From Aphanocapsa sp. GSE-SYN-MK-11-07L (lineage in GTDB: Bacteria; Cyanobacteriota; Cyanobacteriia; Thermosynechococcales; Thermosynechococcaceae): a stretch of DNA of 64,000 nucleotides. The notes below the pieces were generated by a model, which ran no database searches, was not told where the DNA came from, and was given only the letters and a program-made list of their open reading frames with translations. The translations under genes and the position numbers were made by a program. The first letter of the stretch is position 1. Every line of letters begins with the position of its first letter. The DNA lies in contig JAHHGS010000083.1 in assembly GCA_019359715.1 (NCBI GenBank), positions 1 to 64,000 on the forward strand. Reading direction: 5' to 3'. Positions 51,272 through 58,407 of this stretch are shown piece by piece.

Positions 51272-51451
51272 ATGAACTGGAAAATTGCCTGTTTCGCTGT
51301 CGGACTAATCGTCACCGCCAGTTTGACTGCCTGCTCTGGACAGTCTGCAACCACAAATCAGGCGGCTCCCAGTCCTGCCGATGCGATGCAGCAGGGTGGT
51401 GCCATGAAAGGCGATGCAATGAAAGACGACGCGATGAAAAAAACACCGTAG
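51272..51451 (+). CDS. Small MXKDX-repeat lipoprotein
   Basis: The gene encodes 59 residues and is easily missed. It begins MNWKIACFAVGLIVTASLTAC; LTAC is a lipobox with Cys21 the lipidated residue. The mature part ends with a three-fold repeat AMKGD-AMKDD-AMKK, the MxKDx pattern that names the pentapeptide MXKDX family. Such proteins are secreted or lipid-anchored and rich in Met and charged residues, with possible copper or redox links. Its stop lies two bases before the thioredoxin-like gene, so they are co-translated. Confidence 0.8.
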   Translation: MNWKIACFAVGLIVTASLTACSGQSATTNQAAPSPADAMQQGGAMKGDAMKDDAMKKTP

Positions 51452-51453
51452 CG

Positions 51454-52056
51454 ATGAAAAAATCTTTTCTACAGCGACGGCGATTCCTGTTGTGCCTAGG
51501 GCTAGGAGTTGCTGGTACGGCGGTTTTTGGATCGCGGTGGCAACAGATACCTTCAAAGGTGGCGTTCGGAAATGTCGTCCCCAAGGGAATTTCCCCTCCC
51601 AGTCAGCCCCTAGTTGTCCTAGGCGGAAAACCTTTGCCAGAGTTTGAGGGGATTAGTGCCTGGCTCAATTCTGAGCCGCTGACGATCGCCGATCTCAAAG
51701 GCAGCGTTGTTCTAGTGCAGTTTTGGACGTTGGGCTGTATTAACTGCCTGCGCACGTTGCCCTACATGGCTCGCTGGCACCGCCAATATGCCGCCCAAGG
51801 GCTAAAGGTAGTCGGCATTCATACGCCAGAGTTTGCCTATGAGCGAGATTTGAACAACATCAAAAAGGCGATTCAGCAGCACCAAATTACCTATCCCGTG
51901 CCGGTTGATAACGCTTTTAAAACCTGGAATGCCTACAGCAACCAATACTGGCCCCACCTATTTTTGGCAGACCGTCAGGGTCTAATCCGCTACGATCACA
52001 TTGGCGAAGGTGCCTATGACACCACTGAGCAAACCATTCGCAAACTGTTAGGCTAA
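51454..52056 (+). CDS. Exported thioredoxin-like protein of DipZ type
   Basis: The 200-residue protein has an N-terminal twin-arginine export signal (RRRFLLCLGLGVAGTAVFG). The thioredoxin domain has the catalytic pair Cys95 and Cys98 in FWTLGCINCLRTLPYM, followed by HTPEFAYERDLNNIKKAIQ and NQYWPHLFLADRQGLIRYDHIGEGAYD. These are hallmarks of the C-terminal periplasmic part of mycobacterial DipZ. In DipZ the domain is fused to a CcdA-like membrane part; here the CcdA gene follows separately. It likely reduces protein disulfides or methionine-related substrates outside the membrane. Confidence 0.9.
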   Translation: MKKSFLQRRRFLLCLGLGVAGTAVFGSRWQQIPSKVAFGNVVPKGISPPSQPLVVLGGKPLPEFEGISAWLNSEPLTIADLKGSVVLVQFWTLGCINCLRTLPYMARWHRQYAAQGLKVVGIHTPEFAYERDLNNIKKAIQQHQITYPVPVDNAFKTWNAYSNQYWPHLFLADRQGLIRYDHIGEGAYDTTEQTIRKLLG

Positions 52057-52062
52057 AGCGGC

Positions 52063-52233
52063 TTAGCTTAATCGACTTCCAATTAAGTTCCAGTCTGGTT
52101 GGCGAATCTCGCCGTAGCCGCGCAGCAAGGAAAAGCCCGACTGAGCTTTATTCGGAATAAAATCAAGCTGATCAATCAGGGGATGAATCGGTGTTTCCTG
52201 CTCAATTCCAGATCTAAGTGCTGATGAATGCTT
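52063..52233 (-). pseudogene. Start-less 56-codon coding remnant on the minus strand
   Basis: Reading leftwards, an open frame runs from a stop at 52234-52236 to TAA at 52063-52065 with no ATG, GTG or TTG near its beginning. Its end reads IHPLIDQLDFIPNKA then GFSLLRGYGEIRQPDWN, which has the residue mix of real protein. I do not recognise it. It fills the gap between two redox genes and slightly overlaps the ccdA start. Decayed tail of a former gene is my best reading; chance is possible. Confidence 0.3.
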
Positions 52234-52916
52234 CTAACCTATCGATTGGTTTGGCTCTCCTGGGCGGTGTTGTAACCGTCCTTTCCCCCTGTGTGCTGCC
52301 GATTTTGCCAATTTTAATTGGGCGATCGCTGCAATCCGATCGCTACGGGCCAGTTGCCCTAGTTTCTGGGTTGGTGATCGGGTTTGCTGTGGTTGGCAGC
52401 TTGCTGGGCATCACCGCCAGTTGGTTGACGGGTTTGACTAATTTTCTCCGTCAAGTGGCGATCGCCTTGCTGCTGGTTTTGGGCGGATTGGCGATTTTTC
52501 CCACCCTCAGCTATCGGCTATTTGGCTATTTACCAATCGCCCACTGGGTGAAGGAGCAGCCACGAATTGGTCTGGTCGGTGAGTTTTGGCTGGGCACTCA
52601 ACTGGGCTTGCTCTGGACTCCCTGTGCTGGGCCGGTTTTGGGCGGAATTTTAATCCTAGCCACCGCGCATCAGCAGGCCATCAGTGCGTTTGGGCTATTG
52701 GTCGTCTACGGTCTGGGAGCGGCGTTGCCCCTACTGGCGATCGCCTACGGTGGCCGCACCTTTAGCCATCGACTGCTGCAACTGCGCCCCTACAGTGCCA
52801 CCGTGCAGCGGATTGGTGGGCTGATGATTGTGGGGACGGCGATCGCCATTCTGCTGGGTTGGGATACGCAGATTCAGCTTTGGCTTGCCCCCTTGTTTCC
52901 ACGACTCCCTTTTTGA
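52224..52916 (+). CDS. CcdA-type membrane electron carrier
   Basis: The start is ATG 52224 (GTG 52218 is also in frame). The 230-residue inner-membrane protein has six helices and the conserved Cys in VVTVLSPCVLPILPIL and TPCAGPVLGG, the cysteine pair of the CcdA/DsbD membrane domain. It passes electrons from cytosolic thioredoxin across the membrane to a periplasmic thioredoxin, here the gene 170 bases upstream. It may also serve cytochrome c assembly, but Ccs genes are absent from the window. Confidence 0.9.
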   Translation: MNASNLSIGLALLGGVVTVLSPCVLPILPILIGRSLQSDRYGPVALVSGLVIGFAVVGSLLGITASWLTGLTNFLRQVAIALLLVLGGLAIFPTLSYRLFGYLPIAHWVKEQPRIGLVGEFWLGTQLGLLWTPCAGPVLGGILILATAHQQAISAFGLLVVYGLGAALPLLAIAYGGRTFSHRLLQLRPYSATVQRIGGLMIVGTAIAILLGWDTQIQLWLAPLFPRLPF

Positions 52917-52924
52917 GGTTTTAG

Positions 52925-53527
52925 ATGGATGCATCCGTTCCAACTCGGCGCAAAACCAAGTCCCCTCAGCAGGCGTTTCTGGCTAAAACGTTTCACTGGG
53001 TCAACATTGTGGCGCTGGTTTTAATGATCAGCAGTGGGCTGCAAATCTACAATGCCAACCCGGTGTTTGGGGGACGGGGGGGCTGGCATTTCCCCGATCT
53101 GGTGCTGCTGGGGGGCTGGCTGGCGGGTGGGCGAGACTGGCATTTTGCGATCATGTGGGTCTACTCGCTCAACTTGTTCTGGTATGGAATTTATGTTTTT
53201 GTCACCCGCCGCTGGCAGCATCGGTTTGCCAGCAGCAGCGATCTGAAGGCCGTCAAAGCCAGCCAAAACATCAAGCGCAAAAACTATGCTTGGCACCGAC
53301 TGGTTTATACGGCGATCGTGCCAATTTTGCTGTTGGCGATCGCCAGTGGGTTAGCCATGTACAAACCGGCTCAATTACACTGGCTGTCTGGCTTGTTTGG
53401 CAATTGGCAGACCCTGCGGACGGTTCACTTTATCACGGTGCCAATTGTGGTGGGGTTTACGTTTGTTCACTCTGTTATGGCTCTGAGAGCGGGCACCATT
53501 CGCCTTGTCAAATCGATGTTTTTCTAA
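52925..53527 (+). CDS. Di-haem cytochrome b-type membrane subunit
   Basis: The 200-residue protein has four helices with well-spaced histidines: FHWVNIVALVLMISSG near the N-terminus, HFAIMWVYSLNLFWYGIYVF, AWHRLVYTAIVPILLLAIASGLAMY, and VHFITVPIVVGFTFVHSVMAL. This is the pattern of cytochrome b561/thiosulfate reductase cytochrome b subunits, which pass electrons between the quinone pool and periplasmic partners. It lies eight bases after ccdA and 21 bases before the molybdoenzyme, its probable partner. Confidence 0.85.
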   Translation: MDASVPTRRKTKSPQQAFLAKTFHWVNIVALVLMISSGLQIYNANPVFGGRGGWHFPDLVLLGGWLAGGRDWHFAIMWVYSLNLFWYGIYVFVTRRWQHRFASSSDLKAVKASQNIKRKNYAWHRLVYTAIVPILLLAIASGLAMYKPAQLHWLSGLFGNWQTLRTVHFITVPIVVGFTFVHSVMALRAGTIRLVKSMFF

Positions 53528-53548
53528 ACCTAGTTTTCTACTGCACCT

Positions 53549-54298
53549 ATGAGCTTGATTTTGCCTCAGCGATCGCTCTCTCGCCGTCAACTCCTGCAAT
53601 GGTCAGGTCTTTCCGGGGCAGGACTCCTGCTGGGCGGCTGCCAGTCAAGGTTTTTACCTGACAAAATCACTCAAGGTTCAAGGTTTTTAACTGATAAAGT
53701 TGGGCAAATTTCTGAACCCCTTAATCAGAAAATTGAAGCCCTGATGCTCTCGCAACAGCCAGTGCCGGAATTTGCCGCCAGTGAGATCGAACCTGACAAG
53801 CTGCTAATTAATACTTTTGATACCACGCCCCAAATTGACCCAGCTCAGTTTCGGCTGACCGTCAACGGCGAGGTGAACAAGCCAATCCAGCTCAGCCTGA
53901 CAGAGCTGCAAAACTTGCCGCTGACTTCAATGGTGATTCGCCATGTTTGCGTGGAAGGCTGGGCGGCGATCATTCAGTGGGGCGGGGTGCGCCTGCGAGA
54001 TTTGATTCAGTTAGCGCAACCCAAACCAGGGGTGCGCTATGTGTTTTTTCAGTCAGCAGACGGCTACTACGAAAGCTGGGATATTGCTTCCTGCCTGCAT
54101 CCCCAGACCTTGATGGCCTACCAAAAAAATGGGCAGCCCTTGGCGATCGATAATGGTGCGCCGCTGCGGCTGGCTGCTCCAATTAAGCTGGGCTACAAGC
54201 AAAGCAAGTGGGTGACAGGCATTACCCTGCTGAGCGCTCTGCCAGCCCAAACAGGTTATTGGGAGGATCAAGGCTACGAGTGGTTTGCTGGACTTTAA
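53549..54298 (+). CDS. Sulfite-oxidase-fold molybdenum oxidoreductase (MsrP/YedY-like), lipid-anchored
   Basis: The 249-residue protein begins with a twin-arginine signal (SRRQLLQWSG) followed by a lipobox-like LLLGGC, so it may be exported folded and lipid-anchored. The Moco domain shows the metal-binding Cys in IRHVCVEGW, upstream FRLTVNGEVNKP, and the terminal APLRLAAPIKLGYKQSKWVTGI. It matches sulfite-oxidase and MsrP-type enzymes without a dimerisation domain. MsrP reduces methionine sulfoxide of periplasmic proteins using electrons from a membrane cytochrome b (MsrQ); a similar job is inferred here. Confidence 0.85.
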   Translation: MSLILPQRSLSRRQLLQWSGLSGAGLLLGGCQSRFLPDKITQGSRFLTDKVGQISEPLNQKIEALMLSQQPVPEFAASEIEPDKLLINTFDTTPQIDPAQFRLTVNGEVNKPIQLSLTELQNLPLTSMVIRHVCVEGWAAIIQWGGVRLRDLIQLAQPKPGVRYVFFQSADGYYESWDIASCLHPQTLMAYQKNGQPLAIDNGAPLRLAAPIKLGYKQSKWVTGITLLSALPAQTGYWEDQGYEWFAGL

Positions 54299-54582
54299 TA
54301 GGTTGCAATCAGACTTGCCAGCTTCTTGAGCACCTGCAATGCCGCTTGCCATTCCTGAGTCAGCATATAGAGCGAAAACACATCTTCAGTCTCGCCCAAA
54401 ATCTTTAGAATGCGTGGGTAACTCACTATTAGCCACGACTCCGATTGGGGAGCTTTACGAGATTTGCTGATCAGGACTGATGGAACGATCGAGTGGGGTT
54501 GTTCAGTCTTAGTTTCAAGAAAGGCTAAGCAAGTGCGGGCAGAATTGTCATAATAGTTTAAGAAAGATAAAGCAGGAGCACC
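54295..54582 (-). pseudogene. Start-less 95-codon coding remnant
   Basis: Leftward frame open from GGT 54582 (after an in-frame TAA) to TAA 54295-54297, overlapping the stop of the molybdoenzyme gene. It reads smoothly as protein: LSFLNYYDNSARTCLAFLE, then SIVPSVLISKSRKAP, SWLIVSYPRILKILGET and EWQAALQVLKKLA. No usable start codon exists in the first half; the first GTG would yield only 48 residues. I do not recognise the family. Loss of its 5' end by rearrangement next to the macA-like gene is the simplest reading. Confidence 0.5.
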
Positions 54583-54590
54583 TTAACTGC

Positions 54591-55889
54591 ATGGCCATGC
54601 AAGTGCCGATTTTGGGTAAAGTCAAAAACCCCGTCCCTCTGGTGGTTGGATTAATAGCAGCAGGGGTTTTGGCCGCAGGTGGCGCGACCTACCTGGTGGT
54701 TCAAAACTCAACTAAAAACATTGACCTCCAAGCTTATACGATTTCAGCACAGGCAGAGAAAAATCTGACCGTTCGAGTTACCGCTAGCGGGACAGTGGTG
54801 CCGATTCAAACCGTTAACCTGAGTCCCAAGACGGCGGGTCGCTTGGTGCGCCTGTTTGTCGATCAGGGCGATCGCGTCCGCAAAGGGCAGGTGATTGCTC
54901 AAATGGACGACAGCGATGTCAAAGCCCAAGTCGCCCAACTGCAAGCCAACCTGGCAGAAGTCAAATCGCGCCGGGCCGAAACGGTGGCAGGCAATCGCAG
55001 CCAAGAAATTGCCCAGGCTCAGGCGCAAGTTGAAGTGGCTCAGGCTCGCCTCAACTTGAGCAATGCCAAAGTCAAGCGGAATCTCAGCTTGGCTGACCAA
55101 GGGGCAATTTCTCGCGATCGCCTGGATGAACTGATTGCCGATGACGCCAGCGCTAGAGCCAATTTGCGCGATGCCCAAAAGCGGCTTGACCTGTTGCGAG
55201 CTGGCTCTCGCCCGGAAGATATTGCCCAAGCTCAGGCTGCGGTTGCAGCGGCGGCGGCTCAACTGAAAGCCGCCCAAGTCACGCTGAATGATACGGTGAT
55301 CCGGGCTCCCTTTGACGGCATTGTCACCCAGAAATACGCCACTGAAGGAGCCTTTGTGACGCCGACCACGAGCGCTTCGACCACGACTTCCGCTACATCA
55401 ACTTCAATTGTGGCGATCGCTGAAGGACTAGAAGCCCTGGCCAAAGTCCCGGAAGTTGATATTGGTCAAATCAAAGTTGAGCAACCCGTCGAAATTGCTG
55501 CCGATGCTTTTCCGGGCGAAGTGTTCAAAGGAAAAGTGCGGTTAGTGTCGCCGGAAGCGGTGGTTGAGCAAAATGTGACAACCTTCCAAGTCCGCACCCG
55601 GATTATCAGCGGCTTCAACAAACTGCGGTCTGGGATGAACATTGACTTAACCTTTTTGGGGGCAAAATTGCCGAATGCGCTGGTGGTGCCAACCGTGGCG
55701 ATCGTGACTGAAAAAGGACGCACCGGGGTTTACGTTCCAGGCAAAGACAACAAGCCAGAGTTTCGCGCAGTCACGATCGGCTCTTTCCTCCAGGATAAAA
55801 CTCAAGTTCTGTCTGGAATCGACCCTGGTCAGCGGGTGTTCATCGACTTCCCGGAAAACCTCAAGCCCAAGCAAGACGATCAAGAGTAA
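54591..55889 (+). CDS. Periplasmic adaptor of MacA/HlyD type
   Basis: The 432-residue membrane-fusion protein has one N-terminal membrane helix (LVVGLIAAGVLAAGGATYLVV), the lipoyl half-motifs KTAGRLVRLFVDQGDRVRKGQVIAQMDDSD, a long coiled-coil hairpin (ANLAEVKSRR through RDAQKRLDLLRAG) and beta-barrel parts ending VFIDFPENL. In MacAB-type systems the adaptor couples an ABC transporter to an outer-membrane channel. The partner permease follows 10 bases later. The usual ATPase gene is not adjacent. Confidence 0.9.
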   Translation: MAMQVPILGKVKNPVPLVVGLIAAGVLAAGGATYLVVQNSTKNIDLQAYTISAQAEKNLTVRVTASGTVVPIQTVNLSPKTAGRLVRLFVDQGDRVRKGQVIAQMDDSDVKAQVAQLQANLAEVKSRRAETVAGNRSQEIAQAQAQVEVAQARLNLSNAKVKRNLSLADQGAISRDRLDELIADDASARANLRDAQKRLDLLRAGSRPEDIAQAQAAVAAAAAQLKAAQVTLNDTVIRAPFDGIVTQKYATEGAFVTPTTSASTTTSATSTSIVAIAEGLEALAKVPEVDIGQIKVEQPVEIAADAFPGEVFKGKVRLVSPEAVVEQNVTTFQVRTRIISGFNKLRSGMNIDLTFLGAKLPNALVVPTVAIVTEKGRTGVYVPGKDNKPEFRAVTIGSFLQDKTQVLSGIDPGQRVFIDFPENLKPKQDDQE

Positions 55890-55899
55890 AGATTAACCG

Positions 55900-57159
55900 A
55901 TGGACATTCTGGAAAGCGTCAAAATGGCGGTGGCCACCCTGACAGCCAACCGCCTCCGCAGTAGTTTAACCATGCTGGGGATGATTATTGGCAATGCCTC
56001 GGTGATTGCGATGATTGGGGTGGGGCAAGGAGCGCAGCGTTATGCGGCTGGACAGTTCGAGTCGTTAGGGCCAAACACGCTGTTTATCACCCCTGGTTCG
56101 CCAGGAGCCCGCCAGCGCTCCTTTGACGTGCCCAGAAATTTAACTTGGGCCGATGCGAGGGCGATCGCAACGCAAGTGCCATCGGTGAGAGACGTTGCGC
56201 CCCAATTGCAAAGCCAGCAGACCTTAACAGTTGGCAGTCGCAAGCGGTTGACGTTGACGGTGGGCACAACGCCAGATTTTTTGCCGGTGCGCGGGTTTGA
56301 AGTCCACCAAGGGCGCTTCCTCACCTCGGCTGACGTCGAGCGCAACGCGCGAGTTGTGGTTTTAGGCTGTGAAATGGCCGATACCCTGTTTGGCTATACC
56401 GCCTGCAAAATTAAACCGCCTGACGACAGTCCTAGCTCGATTAACCCAATTAATCAGCGAATCCGAATCAGAAATTTATCGTTTCGCATTGTTGGGATTC
56501 TGAAAGAAAAAGGCGCATTTTTAGGTACCAGCCAAGATGATGTTGTCGTGGTGCCGCTTTCAACGATGGCCGGACAGGTGATTGGACAAAGATCTCCGTT
56601 TGGGGTTTCCCTCACCTTTATTTCAGTGGCTGCCCGCAACGAAGCCAGCATCAATGCAGCCGAGTTTCAAATCGCCAATTTGCTGCGTCTGCGCCACAAA
56701 ATTACCAACGAGGATGATTTTACAATTCAGACTCAGAAAGAGGCGCTGCAAATTATTAGTAATATTTCCAGTGCCTTGACAATTATGCTGGCAGCGATCG
56801 CCGGGATTTCTCTCTTGGTCGGCGGGATTGGGATCATGAATATTATGCTGGTTTCGGTTTCAGAGCGAACGCAGGAAATTGGCTTAAGAAAGGCGATCGG
56901 CGCTTCGGAGCAAGATATTTTGGTGCAGTTCATGATTGAGGCAATTATTTTATCGGCGGCGGGGGGTTTGATCGGCACCAGCATTGGAGTTGGAACCGTG
57001 ATCCTGGTCGGCATTTTCACGCCCTTGCAGGCCAGCGTCTCTGTGCCGGCGATTCTGCTGGCGCTTGGGGTTTCAGGCGGCATCGGGCTATTTTTTGGCG
57101 TTCTGCCGGCGCGACGGGCAGCCCAGCTTGACCCGATCGTGGCGCTCCGCAGTGCCTAA
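55900..57159 (+). CDS. MacB/DevC-type ABC permease without ATPase domain
   Basis: The 419-residue protein starts MDILESVKMAVATLTANRLRSSLTMLGMIIGNASVIAMIGVGQG, the MacB/FtsX-family N-terminal helix. A large periplasmic domain (about 80-270) follows, then three helices with the conserved IMLAAIAGISLLVGGIGIMNIMLVSVSERTQEIGLRKAIGA and ending RRAAQLDPIVALRS. It lacks the ATPase half that full MacB has, so a separate ATPase is required; none lies within the window after it. Substrate unknown. Confidence 0.9.
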   Translation: MDILESVKMAVATLTANRLRSSLTMLGMIIGNASVIAMIGVGQGAQRYAAGQFESLGPNTLFITPGSPGARQRSFDVPRNLTWADARAIATQVPSVRDVAPQLQSQQTLTVGSRKRLTLTVGTTPDFLPVRGFEVHQGRFLTSADVERNARVVVLGCEMADTLFGYTACKIKPPDDSPSSINPINQRIRIRNLSFRIVGILKEKGAFLGTSQDDVVVVPLSTMAGQVIGQRSPFGVSLTFISVAARNEASINAAEFQIANLLRLRHKITNEDDFTIQTQKEALQIISNISSALTIMLAAIAGISLLVGGIGIMNIMLVSVSERTQEIGLRKAIGASEQDILVQFMIEAIILSAAGGLIGTSIGVGTVILVGIFTPLQASVSVPAILLALGVSGGIGLFFGVLPARRAAQLDPIVALRSA

Positions 57160-57165
57160 CTAAGC

Positions 57166-57327
57166 CTAGATAATTTTTTTGATCTCTCCCTGCACCCGAT
57201 AAAAACCGCCTCGCCCTGATTCTCGGATTGCTTCAACCAAATAACGTGCGCCAGCTTCCCGCAGCTCTCTGGGAAACCGGAAATTCCAGTCGGGGTGGTA
57301 TCCCGGAGAAACGACTCGAATCCGCAG
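57166..57327 (-). CDS. Small 53-residue protein, no standard start codon
   Basis: Leftward frame between an in-frame TAA (57331-57333 region) and TAG 57166-57168. It reads RIRVVSPGYHPDWNFRFP then RELREAGARYLVEAIRES and GRGGFYRVQGEIKKI, a well-formed basic peptide. The only codon available at its beginning is CTG (57325-57327), six bases after AAGGAAG, a good ribosome binding site. A CTG start is unusual; a lost ATG is possible. I think a short conserved cyanobacterial family exists with this VSPGYHPDWN opening, but cannot name it. Confidence 0.45.
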   Translation of the reverse strand: MRIRVVSPGYHPDWNFRFPRELREAGARYLVEAIRESGRGGFYRVQGEIKKII

Positions 57328-57407
57328 TTAACTTCCTTCTTGAACGCATTGAACAATGATGCCCTAGCTAGTATTAGAAGTTGTTTCCAGAGATGCGGAA
57401 GGTAATT

Positions 57408-58205
57408 TCAAGGGGCAGTTTGCTGTGTCGTTGGGGCTGGAGGCTGAGACTTGTTGCTGACCGCCAAACAAAAGACTGCGCCTGCAAAAGCAACAATCAC
57501 TGCCCCAATTCCAACAATTCGCAGCAGGTCCCGCTGCCCCGACTCTGAGCTTATTGACTCATGGACAGTTTCCTTCAGGTCTCTTTCCTGAACATCTTTG
57601 TAGGCAGGCTGAATCAAAGAAGGGGGGAGATCATCATCGTCGCTATAACCCTCCCCATCTAAAGTCGAACGGTGAGGTAAGGAATCATTGCTCGTTCCAA
57701 CCGCAGCCAGCTCTTTTGCTTTAACAGCCGCTTCTCGCAAAGCAGACAAATCGCCCGTATTGAAATCAGCCCCAACCAAAGTTGCTTTGGGATCAGCTTG
57801 TTTAAACTTGATGCTCTGAAATTCGATCGACTCCAAATACTTGAGGAATTCAGCCTCAGCCATTGCTACAGACATATAAGAGGCTTTGATCTTGCGACCA
57901 AACCCAATCATGTCGCCATTCATCAGCTCATGGGTTGTACAGCGCTGACCATTCACAAAAATACCGTTGGTGCTGGGCTGCCCCTCAGCATTGCCATCGA
58001 CGAGGCGATATTTGTAAGTATTGGTGCCAGGAATTGGCACCCGCAGCAGGATTGAGTGCTGTCGAGAAACAGTCTCAAAGTCTAGCACGATCGCATTGAC
58101 AGAGTCACGCCCAACTGAATATGCCGCAGCTTCCAGGGCGATCGCGTGCCTGCCCTTACCGTCGTTAACAATCAGGACATGCCGCTCCTGCTGTTGATTA
58201 TTCAC
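57408..58205 (-). CDS. FHA domain protein with membrane span, sister 3
   Basis: The 265-residue protein is closely related to those at 23325 and 24103: SVGRDSVNAIVLDFETVSRQHSILLRV and STNGIFVNGQRC in the FHA domain, then FQSIKFKQADPKATLVGADFN. A linker with acidic DDDD follows, and a C-terminal membrane helix (LLRIVGIGAVIVAFAGAVFCLAV) ends the chain. The sisters are 33 kb apart, so the third copy moved or the region was rearranged. A perfect CRP-type palindrome lies 85 bases upstream of its start. Confidence 0.85.
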   Translation of the reverse strand: MNNQQQERHVLIVNDGKGRHAIALEAAAYSVGRDSVNAIVLDFETVSRQHSILLRVPIPGTNTYKYRLVDGNAEGQPSTNGIFVNGQRCTTHELMNGDMIGFGRKIKASYMSVAMAEAEFLKYLESIEFQSIKFKQADPKATLVGADFNTGDLSALREAAVKAKELAAVGTSNDSLPHRSTLDGEGYSDDDDLPPSLIQPAYKDVQERDLKETVHESISSESGQRDLLRIVGIGAVIVAFAGAVFCLAVSNKSQPPAPTTQQTAP

Positions 58206-58289
58206 CTTGCCCCCCCTAAAATCTTATCCGTTAACACGGGTAAACCGTCGAACCATATCCTAACCTTCAACTAGCGCCGTCGCAAAAGC

Positions 58290-58305
58290 TGTGATCTATA
58301 TCACA
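58290..58305. promoter_or_regulatory. Perfect CRP-type (cAMP receptor) palindrome
   Basis: TGTGATCTATATCACA is a full TGTGA-N6-TCACA inverted repeat with no mismatch to the SYCRP1/CRP half-sites. It lies 85 bases upstream of the FHA gene at 58205 (minus) and 103 bases upstream of the unknown gene at 58408 (plus), a standard place for an activator. Cyanobacterial cAMP receptor proteins bind this sequence. A class III cyclase with an FHA domain is encoded at 43 kb. Confidence 0.75.
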
Positions 58306-58407
58306 ATGGGTACAAGATCGATAGCCCTTATTTTTGGGGTATCTTAAGCTTGCCAGGAATGCAATCTAGACTAAAATAGCCTTCTGGTTTTAGGGATACT
58401 CAGATCT

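Noticed and set aside
54744-55277. A 177-codon minus-strand frame
   Set aside because: Shadow of the adaptor gene, whose lipoyl motifs and coiled coil fix the other strand as coding.
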